From an uncultured Bacilli bacterium (GTDB lineage: Bacteria; Bacillota_I; Bacilli_A; RF39; UBA660): a DNA stretch of 42,970 bases. The notes under the pieces were generated by a model. That model was given only the letters and a program-made list of their open reading frames with translations, was not told where the DNA came from and searched no databases. The DNA lies in NCBI GenBank assembly GCA_947628065.1, contig CANQYK010000004.1, forward strand, positions 1 through 42,970, written 5' to 3'. Below are positions 30,988-39,784 of the stretch, piece by piece; the stretch's first letter is position 1, and every line of letters starts with the position of its first letter. Both the position numbers and the translations under genes were made by a program.

Positions 30988-31989
30988 ATGAAAAAAATCA
31001 AAATGTTAGCAATTCTTGTAATTGCAAGTGTACTATTTGTACCAAATGTATTTGCTAATGCAGATCCTAAACTTGGAACCGTTACAGAATACAAACCAGA
31101 AGATTCTGTACAACAAGCAGAAATACCTGTTATTGATAGTAGCAATCAAAACAGAATAACAGTTACGTATTCTGGAATGACAGAACTAAAAGTACAAGCA
31201 CCAGATCCTGATCAAAAACGTTATGAAGAAGCAGCATGGTTTGGATTTACAGTTACTGCTCCAACCGATTTTCAAGCTGACAAAGCAAAACTTCGTCGTC
31301 TTAAAATGGATTCTGATACCAGTGGTGTAGTAGGTGATTACCGAGTATGGACTTGGAATGAAGCAAAAGATGATGATACTTATGTAAATGTTTACACAAG
31401 TGTTACACAAGAGGAATTAGAAGCTGCAGCATCAACGAAAGGTGGAGTAGTTTCAAAAACTTGGGAATTTGACTGGGATGGAGATGGAACTTATGAACAA
31501 GTATTGGAAGTAATCTTAGTTCCAAAAGAAGTAACGCTATTACCAAAAACTGGAAGTACTGATGAGCATACACCTTTGTTTACTCCAGCAAAGTATGAAG
31601 AAATCCAATCTAATATTGTAACCGTTACTTTTGATTTCATGGGACAACAAGAAAGTATGGAAGTTCAAAAAGGTAGTGTATTAGATAAAGAAGGAATTGC
31701 GGGATTGTATGCAATTAATTTGGAAGAATTCGGATTAGAAGGATATGAATTAGATGACTATTATGCTGATCCAGAATTTACAACAAAATATGATTTCACA
31801 AAACCATTTGAGAGTGATGTAACGATTTATATGCATGCAGTAAAGAAAGAAGTAGTTACACCAACTGTTGCAGAACCAAGTGAAGAAAACCCTGATACAT
31901 CAGATATTAATTTGTATGGTCTTCTAGGTATCTTTGCAATTGGTAGCTGTGGACTTGCTTACGCAATCAGAAAAAGAAAATTTAATTAA
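30988..31989 (+). CDS. Surface protein with NPDTSD sorting signal
   Basis: The 333-residue protein has a signal peptide (MLAILVIASVLFVPNVFANA). The middle is acidic and beta-rich, with no family I can name (WFGFTVTAPTDFQADKAKLR). A later domain (VTVTFDFMGQQESMEVQKGS, then YELDDYYADPEFTTKYDFTK) resembles InlB B-repeat/Flg_new modules of Gram-positive surface proteins. The C-terminus is a sorting signal: ENPDTSDINLYGL, a hydrophobic stretch and RKRKFN. The nearby class B sortase likely anchors it. The sequence TLLPKTGSTDE in the middle looks like an LPxTG motif but lacks a hydrophobic tail. Confidence 0.88.
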   Translation: MKKIKMLAILVIASVLFVPNVFANADPKLGTVTEYKPEDSVQQAEIPVIDSSNQNRITVTYSGMTELKVQAPDPDQKRYEEAAWFGFTVTAPTDFQADKAKLRRLKMDSDTSGVVGDYRVWTWNEAKDDDTYVNVYTSVTQEELEAAASTKGGVVSKTWEFDWDGDGTYEQVLEVILVPKEVTLLPKTGSTDEHTPLFTPAKYEEIQSNIVTVTFDFMGQQESMEVQKGSVLDKEGIAGLYAINLEEFGLEGYELDDYYADPEFTTKYDFTKPFESDVTIYMHAVKKEVVTPTVAEPSEENPDTSDINLYGLLGIFAIGSCGLAYAIRKRKFN

Positions 31990-32007
31990 GTTTAAGAATA
32001 GTAAAAA

Positions 32008-32048
32008 GGGGCTGTAATGAAATGATATAATTTCATGAAGTCTTTTTT
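32008..32048 (+). terminator. Terminator between the two substrate genes
   Basis: ATGAAAT (32017-32023) pairs with ATTTCAT (32030-32036); outer bases GGCT and AGTC partly extend it, and T7 follows. Confidence 0.7.
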
Positions 32049-32060
32049 TGAAAAAAATGA

Positions 32061-32089
32061 TTGACTCAAAGATTTTAGTTGAATATAAT
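32061..32089 (+). promoter_or_regulatory. Promoter of second sortase substrate
   Basis: TTGACT (32061-32066), a 17-bp spacer and TATAAT (32084-32089) lie 24 bp before the ATG at 32114. Confidence 0.8.
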
Positions 32090-32113
32090 AATGTGTCAAG
32101 AAAGGAGAAAAAA

Positions 32114-33625
32114 ATGAAAAAGAAAATTGTTTTAGCTAGCATAATGTTTGCTTTTGGTATGTGTATAATACCAAATGTATATGCTCAAAGCCCAGATTCA
32201 ATTCAAAATGGAGAAGAATTGAAAACTTGTTTAGAAGGTGGTGAAGGATCTGTTTGTACCTTAGCTCAAAATATAGTGGATCTAGAAACTTATATTACGA
32301 TAACAGGAAATGTTACAATAAATTTAAATAATCATAATATAACTCGTGACCAAGGAACAGTTCTTTATGTTAACGGTGGTAAATTAACTTTAACTGGAAA
32401 TGGTACTGTAAAATCAAGCGAAAATGAAAGTGCATCTGTGTGGATTAAAGATGGTACTTTAGATGTTAAAGGTAATGCTAAAATTGAAAATGCTGCTAAT
32501 GGTTTTGCGTTAGTTGGTGAATCTAGTATAATTAATATTTCTGAAAATGCTATTATTGAAAATAGTGGAACTGGAACTGGAATTTCAATTAAAGGAGAAA
32601 ATTCTGCACTTAATATTTCTGGTGGTACAGTTAATGCTGATGGAGATGCTATAACATTATTTGGTGATAAGCCTACTGTTAAAATTACTAATGGAAATAT
32701 CACATCACAAAATGGATTTGCAATAAGTGGTAATGGATCAACTGATCCAGAGACAAATACTAGAAATTCTACAATTAATATATCAGGAGGAAAACTTACA
32801 AGTGCAAACCAGGCTGCTATTTATAATCCTCAAACTGGTACAGTAGATATCACTGGTGGCTCTACTACTGGTAAAATAGGTATTGTTGCTCGTCAAGGAA
32901 CAGTTACTGTAACTGGAGGAACCATTACTGCAACAGGTGAAGGTTCTGATAATAAGCTTGCATTACCTAATGGTGTAGCAGTAATCATCGACAACGAAAC
33001 TCCTGGTTATGAAGGAGGAGCAAAAGCTACTATTGGTGGTTCAGCTATCATTAAAGCTACTAATGAAAATCCTGTTTTAGCTTATAGTGATGATGATAAC
33101 GAAAATAACTCAATTATAGTTAATGCTGGTGTACAATTCACTGGATCTAAACCAAAAGATGTATATCTTTCTGAAGATTTAATAGTAGATGAAAGTGGAA
33201 ATGTCATAAAAGAGCAAATAAAAGTTAGCCTTCACTACACAGGAGACAATATGGGTGGAGATTTAACAACAACAGTAGATAAAGGAAGTATTATAACAAA
33301 AGAAGATTTAGAATCAATATTTGCTACTGATTTAGAAGTGCTTAATCAATTAGGTTATCAACTTGTTGGATATTATGCAGATGAAGATTATGCAACAGAA
33401 TTCGATTTTGGAAAAAGACTTGATGATGATGTTGATATCTATTTAAAAATAGTAAAAAAACCAGTTGATAATGAACAAATAATTCCAGTTGAAAATGTTG
33501 TAAAGGATACGACAACTGATGAAATTGTTGAAAATCCTGATACTAGTGATAGTAATGTTTATGGACTTTTCTTAACCTTTATGACAAGTGGATCTGGTCT
33601 TATCTATCTAATGAGAAGAAGATAA
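32114..33625 (+). CDS. Beta-helix surface protein with NPDTSD sorting signal
   Basis: ATG 32114 follows AAAGGAGA; an in-frame TTG further upstream overlaps the promoter. The 503 residues begin with a signal peptide (IVLASIMFAFGMCIIPNVYA). From about 60 to 340 there are imperfect strand-turn repeats (LYVNGGKLTLTGNGTVKSSE, INISGGKLTSANQAAIYNPQ, VTVTGGTITATGEG) typical of right-handed parallel beta-helices found in adhesins and polysaccharide-binding or -cutting proteins. A B-repeat-like module (VSLHYTGDNMGGDLTTTVDK, YQLVGYYADEDYATEFDFGK) resembles that of the preceding gene. The end is ENPDTSDSNVYGL, a hydrophobic stretch and MRRR. The class B sortase at 29963 is the likely anchor enzyme. Confidence 0.88.
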   Translation: MKKKIVLASIMFAFGMCIIPNVYAQSPDSIQNGEELKTCLEGGEGSVCTLAQNIVDLETYITITGNVTINLNNHNITRDQGTVLYVNGGKLTLTGNGTVKSSENESASVWIKDGTLDVKGNAKIENAANGFALVGESSIINISENAIIENSGTGTGISIKGENSALNISGGTVNADGDAITLFGDKPTVKITNGNITSQNGFAISGNGSTDPETNTRNSTINISGGKLTSANQAAIYNPQTGTVDITGGSTTGKIGIVARQGTVTVTGGTITATGEGSDNKLALPNGVAVIIDNETPGYEGGAKATIGGSAIIKATNENPVLAYSDDDNENNSIIVNAGVQFTGSKPKDVYLSEDLIVDESGNVIKEQIKVSLHYTGDNMGGDLTTTVDKGSIITKEDLESIFATDLEVLNQLGYQLVGYYADEDYATEFDFGKRLDDDVDIYLKIVKKPVDNEQIIPVENVVKDTTTDEIVENPDTSDSNVYGLFLTFMTSGSGLIYLMRRR

Positions 33626-33631
33626 AAAAAG

Positions 33632-33672
33632 AAACTGTTACGAAATGAAAAAAAATTTCTAACAGTTTTTTC
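33632..33672 (+). terminator. Terminator of beta-helix protein gene
   Basis: AAACTGTTA (33632-33640) pairs with TAACAGTTT (33660-33668), with inner GAAAT/ATTTC pairs and a T run after. Confidence 0.85.
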
Positions 33673-33715
33673 TTTTGTCTAAAAATGAAAGATAATCTTT
33701 TGTCTATTTTATCCT

Positions 33716-33797
33716 TATCAAACATACCTTTTGATAGGAGGCTAGTCTGAAAAATAATTATTTTCATGACTATGTGTGCCTTGAACGAAGTGAAAGG
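33716..33797 (+). promoter_or_regulatory. Structured leader of the P-type ATPase gene
   Basis: Three successive stem-loops lie before the ATG. TATCAAA/TTTGATA (33716-33736) comes first. A long hairpin follows with TAGTC/GACTA outer pairs and TGAAAA/TTTTCA inner pairs (33743-33772). CCTT/AAGG (33779-33797) is last. No clear promoter is seen between the previous terminator and this region. A metal-sensing riboswitch would suit the gene, but I could not match the sequence to yybP-ykoY, M-box or NiCo consensus. Confidence 0.4.
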
Positions 33798-33811
33798 AAT
33801 GTGAGGTTAAA

Positions 33812-36424
33812 ATGGAAAATAAAAAATTGCAAGGACTAACTCAAGAAGAAGTAAAAAAAGCAAGAGAAACCTATGGAGATAATGCCTTTCTTGAAGTATC
33901 GAAAGATACTTTTTTTAAACAGTTTTTACGAAGCTTAGGAGATCCCATTATTCGTATTTTATTAATTGCTTTGGGAATTAAAACCATTTTTCTAATTCAA
34001 GATTTTGATTGGTATGAAACCGTTGGAATTGTAATTGCTATTTTTCTTGCTTCTTTTATTTCTACGATATCAGAATATGGAAGCGAAAAAGCCTTTCATA
34101 AATTACAAGAAGAAGCATCCAAAACAAAAGTAAAAGTAAGAAGATATGAGGGGGTAGTAGAAATTCCAATTGAAGATGTTGTAGTAGGGGATATTGTACT
34201 TTTAACATTAGGAGATAAAATACCAGCCGATGGATTCTTATTAAAAGGAGAACTTACGCTTGATACTTCAAGTATTACAGGAGAAAGCAAAGAAGTATAT
34301 AAAAAGCCTTTTATAAGTGGAATAAATCCAAGAGAAGAAAATGAACTATTAAGAGGAAGTGTCATTTATTTAGGAGAAGGAGAGATGATAGTAGAGAAGG
34401 TAGGAAGCAATACATTTTATGGAAAAATAGCCAAAGAATTACAAGAGACACAACCAGAAAGTCCCCTTAAACTAAGATTAAGAGAACTTGCCAAAGTGAT
34501 TAGTAAAATTGGTTATTGTGGTGCTTTCTTTGTAGCGTTCTCCTATCTTTTTTCATCTATCGTTATTGCCAATCATTTTAACCTTACAAAAATACTTGCC
34601 TATTTATCCAATACGTCTTTACTATTCGCACATCTTTTGTATGCATTAACACTTGCTGTAACCATTATTGTAGTATCTGTTCCAGAAGGTCTTCCTATGA
34701 TGATTACATTGGTGTTATCTTCGAATATGAAGCGTATGTTAAAAGATAATATTTTAGTAAGACGTCTTGTAGGAATTGAAACTGCAGGAAGTCTTAATCT
34801 TTTGTTTACCGACAAAACAGGAACTCTTACCAAAGGAGAATTAGAGGTAGTAGGAGGAATACTAGGAAGTGGAGTTTCCTTTCAAAATATAGATACCCTT
34901 GAAGAAAATTTTAAAAAGGTCTTTGTTCATGCGATTTTACAAAATACGAGTGCTTCGTATGATGATGCGAAAAAAAAGTGGATCGGAGGAAATACAACCG
35001 ATCGAGCTTGTGTTTCTTTTGTTCAAAAAAGAGAAGAGATTTTACCAAAGTTAAAAACCAAACCTTTTAATAGTCACGATAAATATAGTTATACAACGGT
35101 AAAGGACAAAGAAAAAATAACGTATATTAAAGGGGCACCAGAAGTCCTTTTAAAAAAGTGTCATTCTTATTTATCGATGAGTGGTAAAAAAATACCATTT
35201 CATAGTCATGCTTTTATGGAAAAGGAATTAGAAAAATATACAAAAAAAGGAATTCGTGTTTTACTAATTGGATATACTACAACAAACCTTAATGATATTA
35301 CCCTTCTTGCTTTTTTATTGATAAAAGATGAATTAAGAGAGAATGTAGAGAAAGCTGTAAAGCTTGTGAAGAAAGCGGGTATTCAAGTTGTTATGATAAC
35401 AGGAGACAATAAAAAAACAGCAGAAGCCATTGCAAGAGATGCCGAAATTATAACAAGTGATGAAGATCTTATTTTAACAAGCGATCAGTTAAAAGAGATG
35501 ACAGATGATGCGATTAAGGAAAAGTTAAAAAACATAAAAGTAATCGCACGAGCACTCCCAGAAGATAAAAGTAGATTGGTACGATTATCCGAAGAGATGG
35601 GTCTTGTTGTTGGAATGACAGGCGATGGTGTGAATGATGCGCCAGCCTTAAAAAAGGCAGATGTTGGTTTTGCGTTTGGATCAGGTACAGAAGTTGCCAA
35701 AGAAGCAAGTGATATTATTTTACTCGATAATAATTTTGAAGCCATTGTTTTATCCATCCTTTATGGAAGAACCATTTTTAAAAGTATAAGAAAGTTTATC
35801 ATTTTCCAATTAACGGTTAATTTCTGTGCCGTATCGTTATCGATTTTAGGACCTTATATTGGAGTAGAAACACCGGTTACTGTCATTCAAATGTTATGGA
35901 TTAATATGGTTATGGATACCCTTGCAGGAATTGCTTTTTCCTTTGAGCCACCACTTTTGGAATTTATGGAAGAACGTCCAAAGAAAAGAACGGAAAAAAT
36001 CCTAAACGCTTATATGCTTCATGAAATTTTATTTACAACGGTCTATTCTACCTTGCTTTGTATTTTCTTTCTAAAGAGTCCTTTGATTCATTCCTTTTTT
36101 CGTAGTGGTAGGGAAGATAAATATTTTTTTACTGCTTTTTTTGGCCTTTTCATTTTCCTTAGTATTTTCAATAGTTTTAATGCAAGAACATCAAGATTAA
36201 ATGTTTTTTCGAATCTATCCAAAAATAAAGTCTTCTTATTTGTTATTTTCTTTATTGTCATTGTCCAGCTCCTTCTTATTTATTATGGAGGAAGCATGTT
36301 TCGAACGGCAGGGCTTAGTCTAAGAGAAATCGAGATTATGTTACTTTGTGCTTTTACGGTAATTCCGATTAATGTGATTCGAAAGTATTATTTAAAGCAA
36401 AATGGTAAATTAGGTAGTGTTTAA
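33812..36424 (+). CDS. Calcium-type P-type ATPase (PMCA-like)
   Basis: This membrane pump probably exports Ca2+ using ATP. Family motifs are complete: SITGES (actuator, residues 154-159), VPEGLPM (helix M4 cation site, PEGLP at 291-295, the Ca2+ P2B-type form), DKTGTLT with phosphorylated Asp334, KGAPEVLL (nucleotide binding), and TGDGVNDAPALKKADVGFAF. The helix-M6-like NMVMDTLAGIAFSFEPP contains the N-x-x-x-D pattern. The length of 870 residues and about ten membrane segments fit a PMCA-type pump. GTGAGG precedes the ATG, and an EEP-like gene follows after 15 bp. Specificity is inferred from PEGLP and the M6 pattern. Confidence 0.93.
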   Translation: MENKKLQGLTQEEVKKARETYGDNAFLEVSKDTFFKQFLRSLGDPIIRILLIALGIKTIFLIQDFDWYETVGIVIAIFLASFISTISEYGSEKAFHKLQEEASKTKVKVRRYEGVVEIPIEDVVVGDIVLLTLGDKIPADGFLLKGELTLDTSSITGESKEVYKKPFISGINPREENELLRGSVIYLGEGEMIVEKVGSNTFYGKIAKELQETQPESPLKLRLRELAKVISKIGYCGAFFVAFSYLFSSIVIANHFNLTKILAYLSNTSLLFAHLLYALTLAVTIIVVSVPEGLPMMITLVLSSNMKRMLKDNILVRRLVGIETAGSLNLLFTDKTGTLTKGELEVVGGILGSGVSFQNIDTLEENFKKVFVHAILQNTSASYDDAKKKWIGGNTTDRACVSFVQKREEILPKLKTKPFNSHDKYSYTTVKDKEKITYIKGAPEVLLKKCHSYLSMSGKKIPFHSHAFMEKELEKYTKKGIRVLLIGYTTTNLNDITLLAFLLIKDELRENVEKAVKLVKKAGIQVVMITGDNKKTAEAIARDAEIITSDEDLILTSDQLKEMTDDAIKEKLKNIKVIARALPEDKSRLVRLSEEMGLVVGMTGDGVNDAPALKKADVGFAFGSGTEVAKEASDIILLDNNFEAIVLSILYGRTIFKSIRKFIIFQLTVNFCAVSLSILGPYIGVETPVTVIQMLWINMVMDTLAGIAFSFEPPLLEFMEERPKKRTEKILNAYMLHEILFTTVYSTLLCIFFLKSPLIHSFFRSGREDKYFFTAFFGLFIFLSIFNSFNARTSRLNVFSNLSKNKVFLFVIFFIVIVQLLLIYYGGSMFRTAGLSLREIEIMLLCAFTVIPINVIRKYYLKQNGKLGSV

Positions 36425-36439
36425 AGAAAAGAGGAGAGT

Positions 36440-37180
36440 ATGAAAAATTTAAAAATTCTATCGTTTCCGATGGATAAAAACTATCATCTTGTTAGAAAAA
36501 ACAAACAAGTTCCAATCATTATATCATTACTAGAAAAAGAAAATCCTGATATTATTGCATTTCAACAATTAAGACTTCCAATACGAGATGAAATTTTAAC
36601 TTACTTAAAAGATTATAATGCTTGGGCTGAAGCAAGAGGATGTAGAAAACAAGAACATTTTAATACCATATTAGTAAAAAAGAATAGAAACGTTACTTTC
36701 TCAAGGCTTCATTCATTAGGAGAAGATTTAGGTCTTCCTTCTAGTAAGGCAAGGCACGCATGGAGTACAAAAACTTGTAATACTGTTGTTTTGGATTTAG
36801 AAGGAGAAAAATTAACCATTTTTAATACCGAGTTCGATTCTTTTTCGAAGAAAGCAAGGTATGAAGAATTAAACTATTTACAAAATATTTTAGACTTATC
36901 TTTTTATCAAGGAAACAAAATAATAGTAGGTAATTTCCATATGGATATGAACGAAGCTTTTCTTTCCTTTTTAAAGAAAAACAAATTAAAAAATGCGACC
37001 ATTCATCTTGGTACAACAAAAATAGGAAAAGAAGGAAATGCAACCAGTCATATTCTAGTATCCAGTGATCTTCCTTTTTTAGAAACGGAAAAAATAATGG
37101 CAAGCAAAAATAATGTTTTCGCAAGTTCTAATTTTGCGCTTAAAACAAAGATTATAGGTCAAAAGAAAAAGCGTTACTAA
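36440..37180 (+). CDS. EEP-fold protein with degenerate active site
   Basis: The 246-residue protein has the strand order of the endonuclease/exonuclease/phosphatase fold, but every key motif is altered. NPDIIAFQQL has Gln where Glu binds metal. LTIFNTEFDSF has Glu where the N-T-H-L-D histidine sits. KIIVGNFHMDMN has Asn-Phe-His in place of G-D-F-N. ATSHILVSSD has Ser in place of the Asp in D-H-I. It is therefore probably not a nuclease or phosphatase, and may bind a ligand or partner. AAGAGGAGA precedes the ATG. It follows the P-type ATPase by 15 bp and is likely cotranscribed. Confidence 0.8.
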   Translation: MKNLKILSFPMDKNYHLVRKNKQVPIIISLLEKENPDIIAFQQLRLPIRDEILTYLKDYNAWAEARGCRKQEHFNTILVKKNRNVTFSRLHSLGEDLGLPSSKARHAWSTKTCNTVVLDLEGEKLTIFNTEFDSFSKKARYEELNYLQNILDLSFYQGNKIIVGNFHMDMNEAFLSFLKKNKLKNATIHLGTTKIGKEGNATSHILVSSDLPFLETEKIMASKNNVFASSNFALKTKIIGQKKKRY

Positions 37181-37209
37181 TTGCCTTTTTCTTTTTTCTT
37201 TGGTAAACT
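37181..37209 (+). promoter_or_regulatory. Promoter of ABC-F gene
   Basis: TTGCCT (37181-37186), a 17-bp spacer and TAAACT (37204-37209) lie 26 bp before the ATG; GGAAAGGAGT follows as ribosome binding site. Confidence 0.55.
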
Positions 37210-37235
37210 ATATCTAGTTTGGAAAGGAGTAGGTT

Positions 37236-38819
37236 ATGTTACAAGTTCATAATGTAAGTTTAAAATTTGGAAAAAGAACATTGTTTGAAAATGTTAATTT
37301 AAAATTTAGTGATGGTGCGTGCTATGGCTTAATTGGGGCGAATGGTGCTGGTAAAAGTACCTTTTTAAAGTTGTTAACGGGAGAACTTGAGACAACAACA
37401 GGAGAGGTAACCGTTGGAAAAAATGAGAGAATTTCTGTGTTAAAACAAGATCATTATGCTTATGATGATATGCGAGTTTTGGATGTTGTTATTATGGGAA
37501 ATCGTAAGCTTTATGACATCATGAAGGAAAAAGAAGAACTTTATAGTCATACAGAATTTACCGAAGAAGATGGGTATCGTCTCGCTGATTTGGAAGCAGA
37601 GTTTTTAGATATGGATGGATGGAATGCAGAAAGTGATGCTGCAATTTTATTATCAAATCTTGGTGTGAAAGAAGAAAATCATTCCAAATTAATGAAAGAA
37701 ATAGAAATGAAAGATCGTGTGAAAGTCTTACTTGCATCAAGCCTTTTCGGAAATCCAGATATCTTACTTTTGGATGAGCCAACCAATAGTTTGGATCTTT
37801 CTGCCATTAATTGGTTGGAAGAGTTTTTGATTAATTTTTCCAATACCGTAATTGTTGTTAGCCACGATCGTCATTTTTTAAATAAAGTTTGTACCCATAT
37901 AGCAGATATTGATTTTGGTAAAATAAAAATCTATATTGGAAATTATGACTTTTGGTACCAATCAAGAGAACTTGCGTTAAAACAAGTAAAAGATCAAAAT
38001 AAGAAAAAGGAAGAAAAAATAAAAGAATTACAAGATTTTATTGCTCGTTTTAGTGCGAATGCTAGTAAAAGTAAGCAAGCAACATCAAGAAAAAAGATGT
38101 TAGAAAAAATAGAATTAGAAGAAATTATTCCTTCGACTAGAAAATATCCTTATATTGATTTTAAAATAGAACATCCCATCGGAAAAGAGATATTAACCGT
38201 TCGTGATTTAGTAAAAGAAGTAGATGGTAAAAGAATTCTTAATAAAGTATCCTTTACCGTATTAAAAGGCGATAAAATTGCTATTGTATCTGAAAACGAT
38301 CAGGCAAAAACCATGCTTTTGAATCTTTTAGCAGGACAAGAAAAGTACGACAAAGGAGAAATAAAGTTTGGAAAGACCATTGTACCTTCTTATTTACCCC
38401 AAGATAATTCTTCTTATTTTGGAAAAGATGGGACCATTATGGAGTGGATTGGACAATATTATGATATTGATGATGAGACTTATTTGAGAGGTTTTTTAGG
38501 TCGTATGTTATTTTCAGGAGATGATGTTTTTAAAAAAGTAAGCGTCTTATCGGGTGGTGAGAAAGCACGTTGTATGCTTAGTAAATGTATGTTAGAGTCT
38601 CCTAATTTCTTGCTTTTGGATGAGCCAACCAACCACTTAGATTTGGAAAGTATCACATCGCTTAACAAAGGATTAGAAAACTTTCAAGGAGAACTTATTA
38701 TGACAACACGAGATCATGAATTAAATCAAACCGTTGCTAATCGAATCATTGAAATAAAAGAAGATGGAACCATTATAGACCGAAGAGTAACCTTTGATGA
38801 ATACTATCAAAAAAAATAG
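37236..38819 (+). CDS. ABC-F ATPase, YkpA/YbiT type
   Basis: ABC-F proteins are soluble twin-ATPases that act on the ribosome, easing stalled translation or protecting from antibiotics. The 527 residues have no membrane segment. NBD1 has Walker A GANGAGKST, Walker B DILLLDEPTNSLDL and an H-loop SHDRHF, but its signature is degenerate (MKEIEMKDRVKVLLA). The linker has the conserved FIARFSANASKSKQATSRKK. NBD2 has a canonical signature (VLSGGEKARCML) and FLLLDEPTNHLDLES, but an unusual Walker A (SENDQAKTM) and TTRDHEL where the H-loop lies. The overall sequence is closest, from memory, to Bacillus YkpA. The gene has its own promoter and faces the activase operon across a shared terminator. Confidence 0.92.
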   Translation: MLQVHNVSLKFGKRTLFENVNLKFSDGACYGLIGANGAGKSTFLKLLTGELETTTGEVTVGKNERISVLKQDHYAYDDMRVLDVVIMGNRKLYDIMKEKEELYSHTEFTEEDGYRLADLEAEFLDMDGWNAESDAAILLSNLGVKEENHSKLMKEIEMKDRVKVLLASSLFGNPDILLLDEPTNSLDLSAINWLEEFLINFSNTVIVVSHDRHFLNKVCTHIADIDFGKIKIYIGNYDFWYQSRELALKQVKDQNKKKEEKIKELQDFIARFSANASKSKQATSRKKMLEKIELEEIIPSTRKYPYIDFKIEHPIGKEILTVRDLVKEVDGKRILNKVSFTVLKGDKIAIVSENDQAKTMLLNLLAGQEKYDKGEIKFGKTIVPSYLPQDNSSYFGKDGTIMEWIGQYYDIDDETYLRGFLGRMLFSGDDVFKKVSVLSGGEKARCMLSKCMLESPNFLLLDEPTNHLDLESITSLNKGLENFQGELIMTTRDHELNQTVANRIIEIKEDGTIIDRRVTFDEYYQKK

Positions 38820-38840
38820 GATGCAAGTCCTATTTTTATT
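38812..38840. terminator. Shared terminator of ABC-F and activase operon
   Basis: AAAAATAGGA pairs with TCCTATTTTT around a six-base loop. Its arms include the stop codons of both convergent genes. Confidence 0.85.
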
Positions 38841-39783
38841 TTACCATTGCCCCTTTGGAACAACGATTTCCAAAAGCATCTAATTTCTTTCCATCTTTTT
38901 TTACAACGATTACTTCACAGTGATTTGGGCATCCCTTACATTCAACACCCATTGTCTCAAACGATGCATCTTTTAAGGAAAAATCAAAGATGCGTCCCAT
39001 ACTATTTTTCTCTGCTAAAATAGCACTTCCCAAAGCTCCCATTAAATGTCCATCAGGATCGACGAAAATATTACTATCTAATAATTCTTCAAAAGCTTTT
39101 TTAACACCAATGTTTTTACTTACACCACCTTGAAATAGAATAGGGGAGGAAATCTTTTTTCCTTTCGCCACATTGTTTAAGTAATTGCTTGCAACACTGT
39201 AACAAAGACCTGCTACAATATCTTTTTTATCATATCCCATTTGAATTTTATGAACCAAATCACTTTCTGCAAAAACAGTACAACGAGCAGCAATATTAGT
39301 GGGATGTTGACTTGTAAGGGCGATTGTTCCAAAATCTTCTACGTCAATTCCAAGACGCTTTGCTTGACTGGATAAAAAACTACCCGTTCCAGCCGCACAG
39401 AGTGTATTCATAGCATAATCTGTAACAATTCCATCTTCTAGTAAAATAATTTTGGAATCTTGTCCACCAATTTCTAATATTGTTTTTACCTCCGGATATC
39501 TTGAAAGCGTTCCAATGGCGTGTGCTGTAATTTCATTTTTAATACTACAAGCACCAAGCATCGTTCCAATTAGTTTTCTAGCAGATCCTGTGGTACCAAC
39601 CCCTAAAATGGTAATGTCTGTTCCTTTTATTTTTTCTTCTAATTCTACCAGTACTTCTTTTACGGCTTTGACTGGATTTCCTTCGGTCCATAAATAACTA
39701 CTGGCAAGAATTTCATGCTTTTCATTGATAATAACCCCTTTGGTTGAGATCGATCCAATATCAATTCCTAAATAACCAATCAT
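38836..39783 (-). CDS. 2-hydroxyacyl-CoA dehydratase activase (BadF/HgdC-type ATPase)
   Basis: Such activases use ATP and a [4Fe-4S] cluster to push an electron into radical 2-hydroxyacyl-CoA dehydratases or related reductases. The ASKHA fold shows GYLGIDIGSISTKGVIINEK and TILEIGGQDSKIILL. The cluster ligands are in NTLCAAGTGSFLSSQAKRLG and NIAARCTVFAESDLVHK. QGGVSKNIGVKKAFEELL and the tail CKGCPNHC and GNRCSKGAM add further Cys residues, beyond the minimal HgdC. Length 315. It is the last gene of a three-gene operon, 1 bp after the preceding gene. The substrate enzyme is not identifiable. Confidence 0.9.
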   Translation of the reverse strand: MIGYLGIDIGSISTKGVIINEKHEILASSYLWTEGNPVKAVKEVLVELEEKIKGTDITILGVGTTGSARKLIGTMLGACSIKNEITAHAIGTLSRYPEVKTILEIGGQDSKIILLEDGIVTDYAMNTLCAAGTGSFLSSQAKRLGIDVEDFGTIALTSQHPTNIAARCTVFAESDLVHKIQMGYDKKDIVAGLCYSVASNYLNNVAKGKKISSPILFQGGVSKNIGVKKAFEELLDSNIFVDPDGHLMGALGSAILAEKNSMGRIFDFSLKDASFETMGVECKGCPNHCEVIVVKKDGKKLDAFGNRCSKGAMVK

Positions 39784-39784
39784 G

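Noticed and set aside
31540-31560. LPKTG in the 30988 gene product as a sorting signal
   Set aside because: It lies in the middle of the protein with no hydrophobic segment and basic tail after it; the real sorting signal is NPDTSD at the C-terminus.
33690-33811. yybP-ykoY manganese riboswitch before the P-type ATPase
   Set aside because: The typical conserved loop sequences could not be found; only a generic structured leader is reported.
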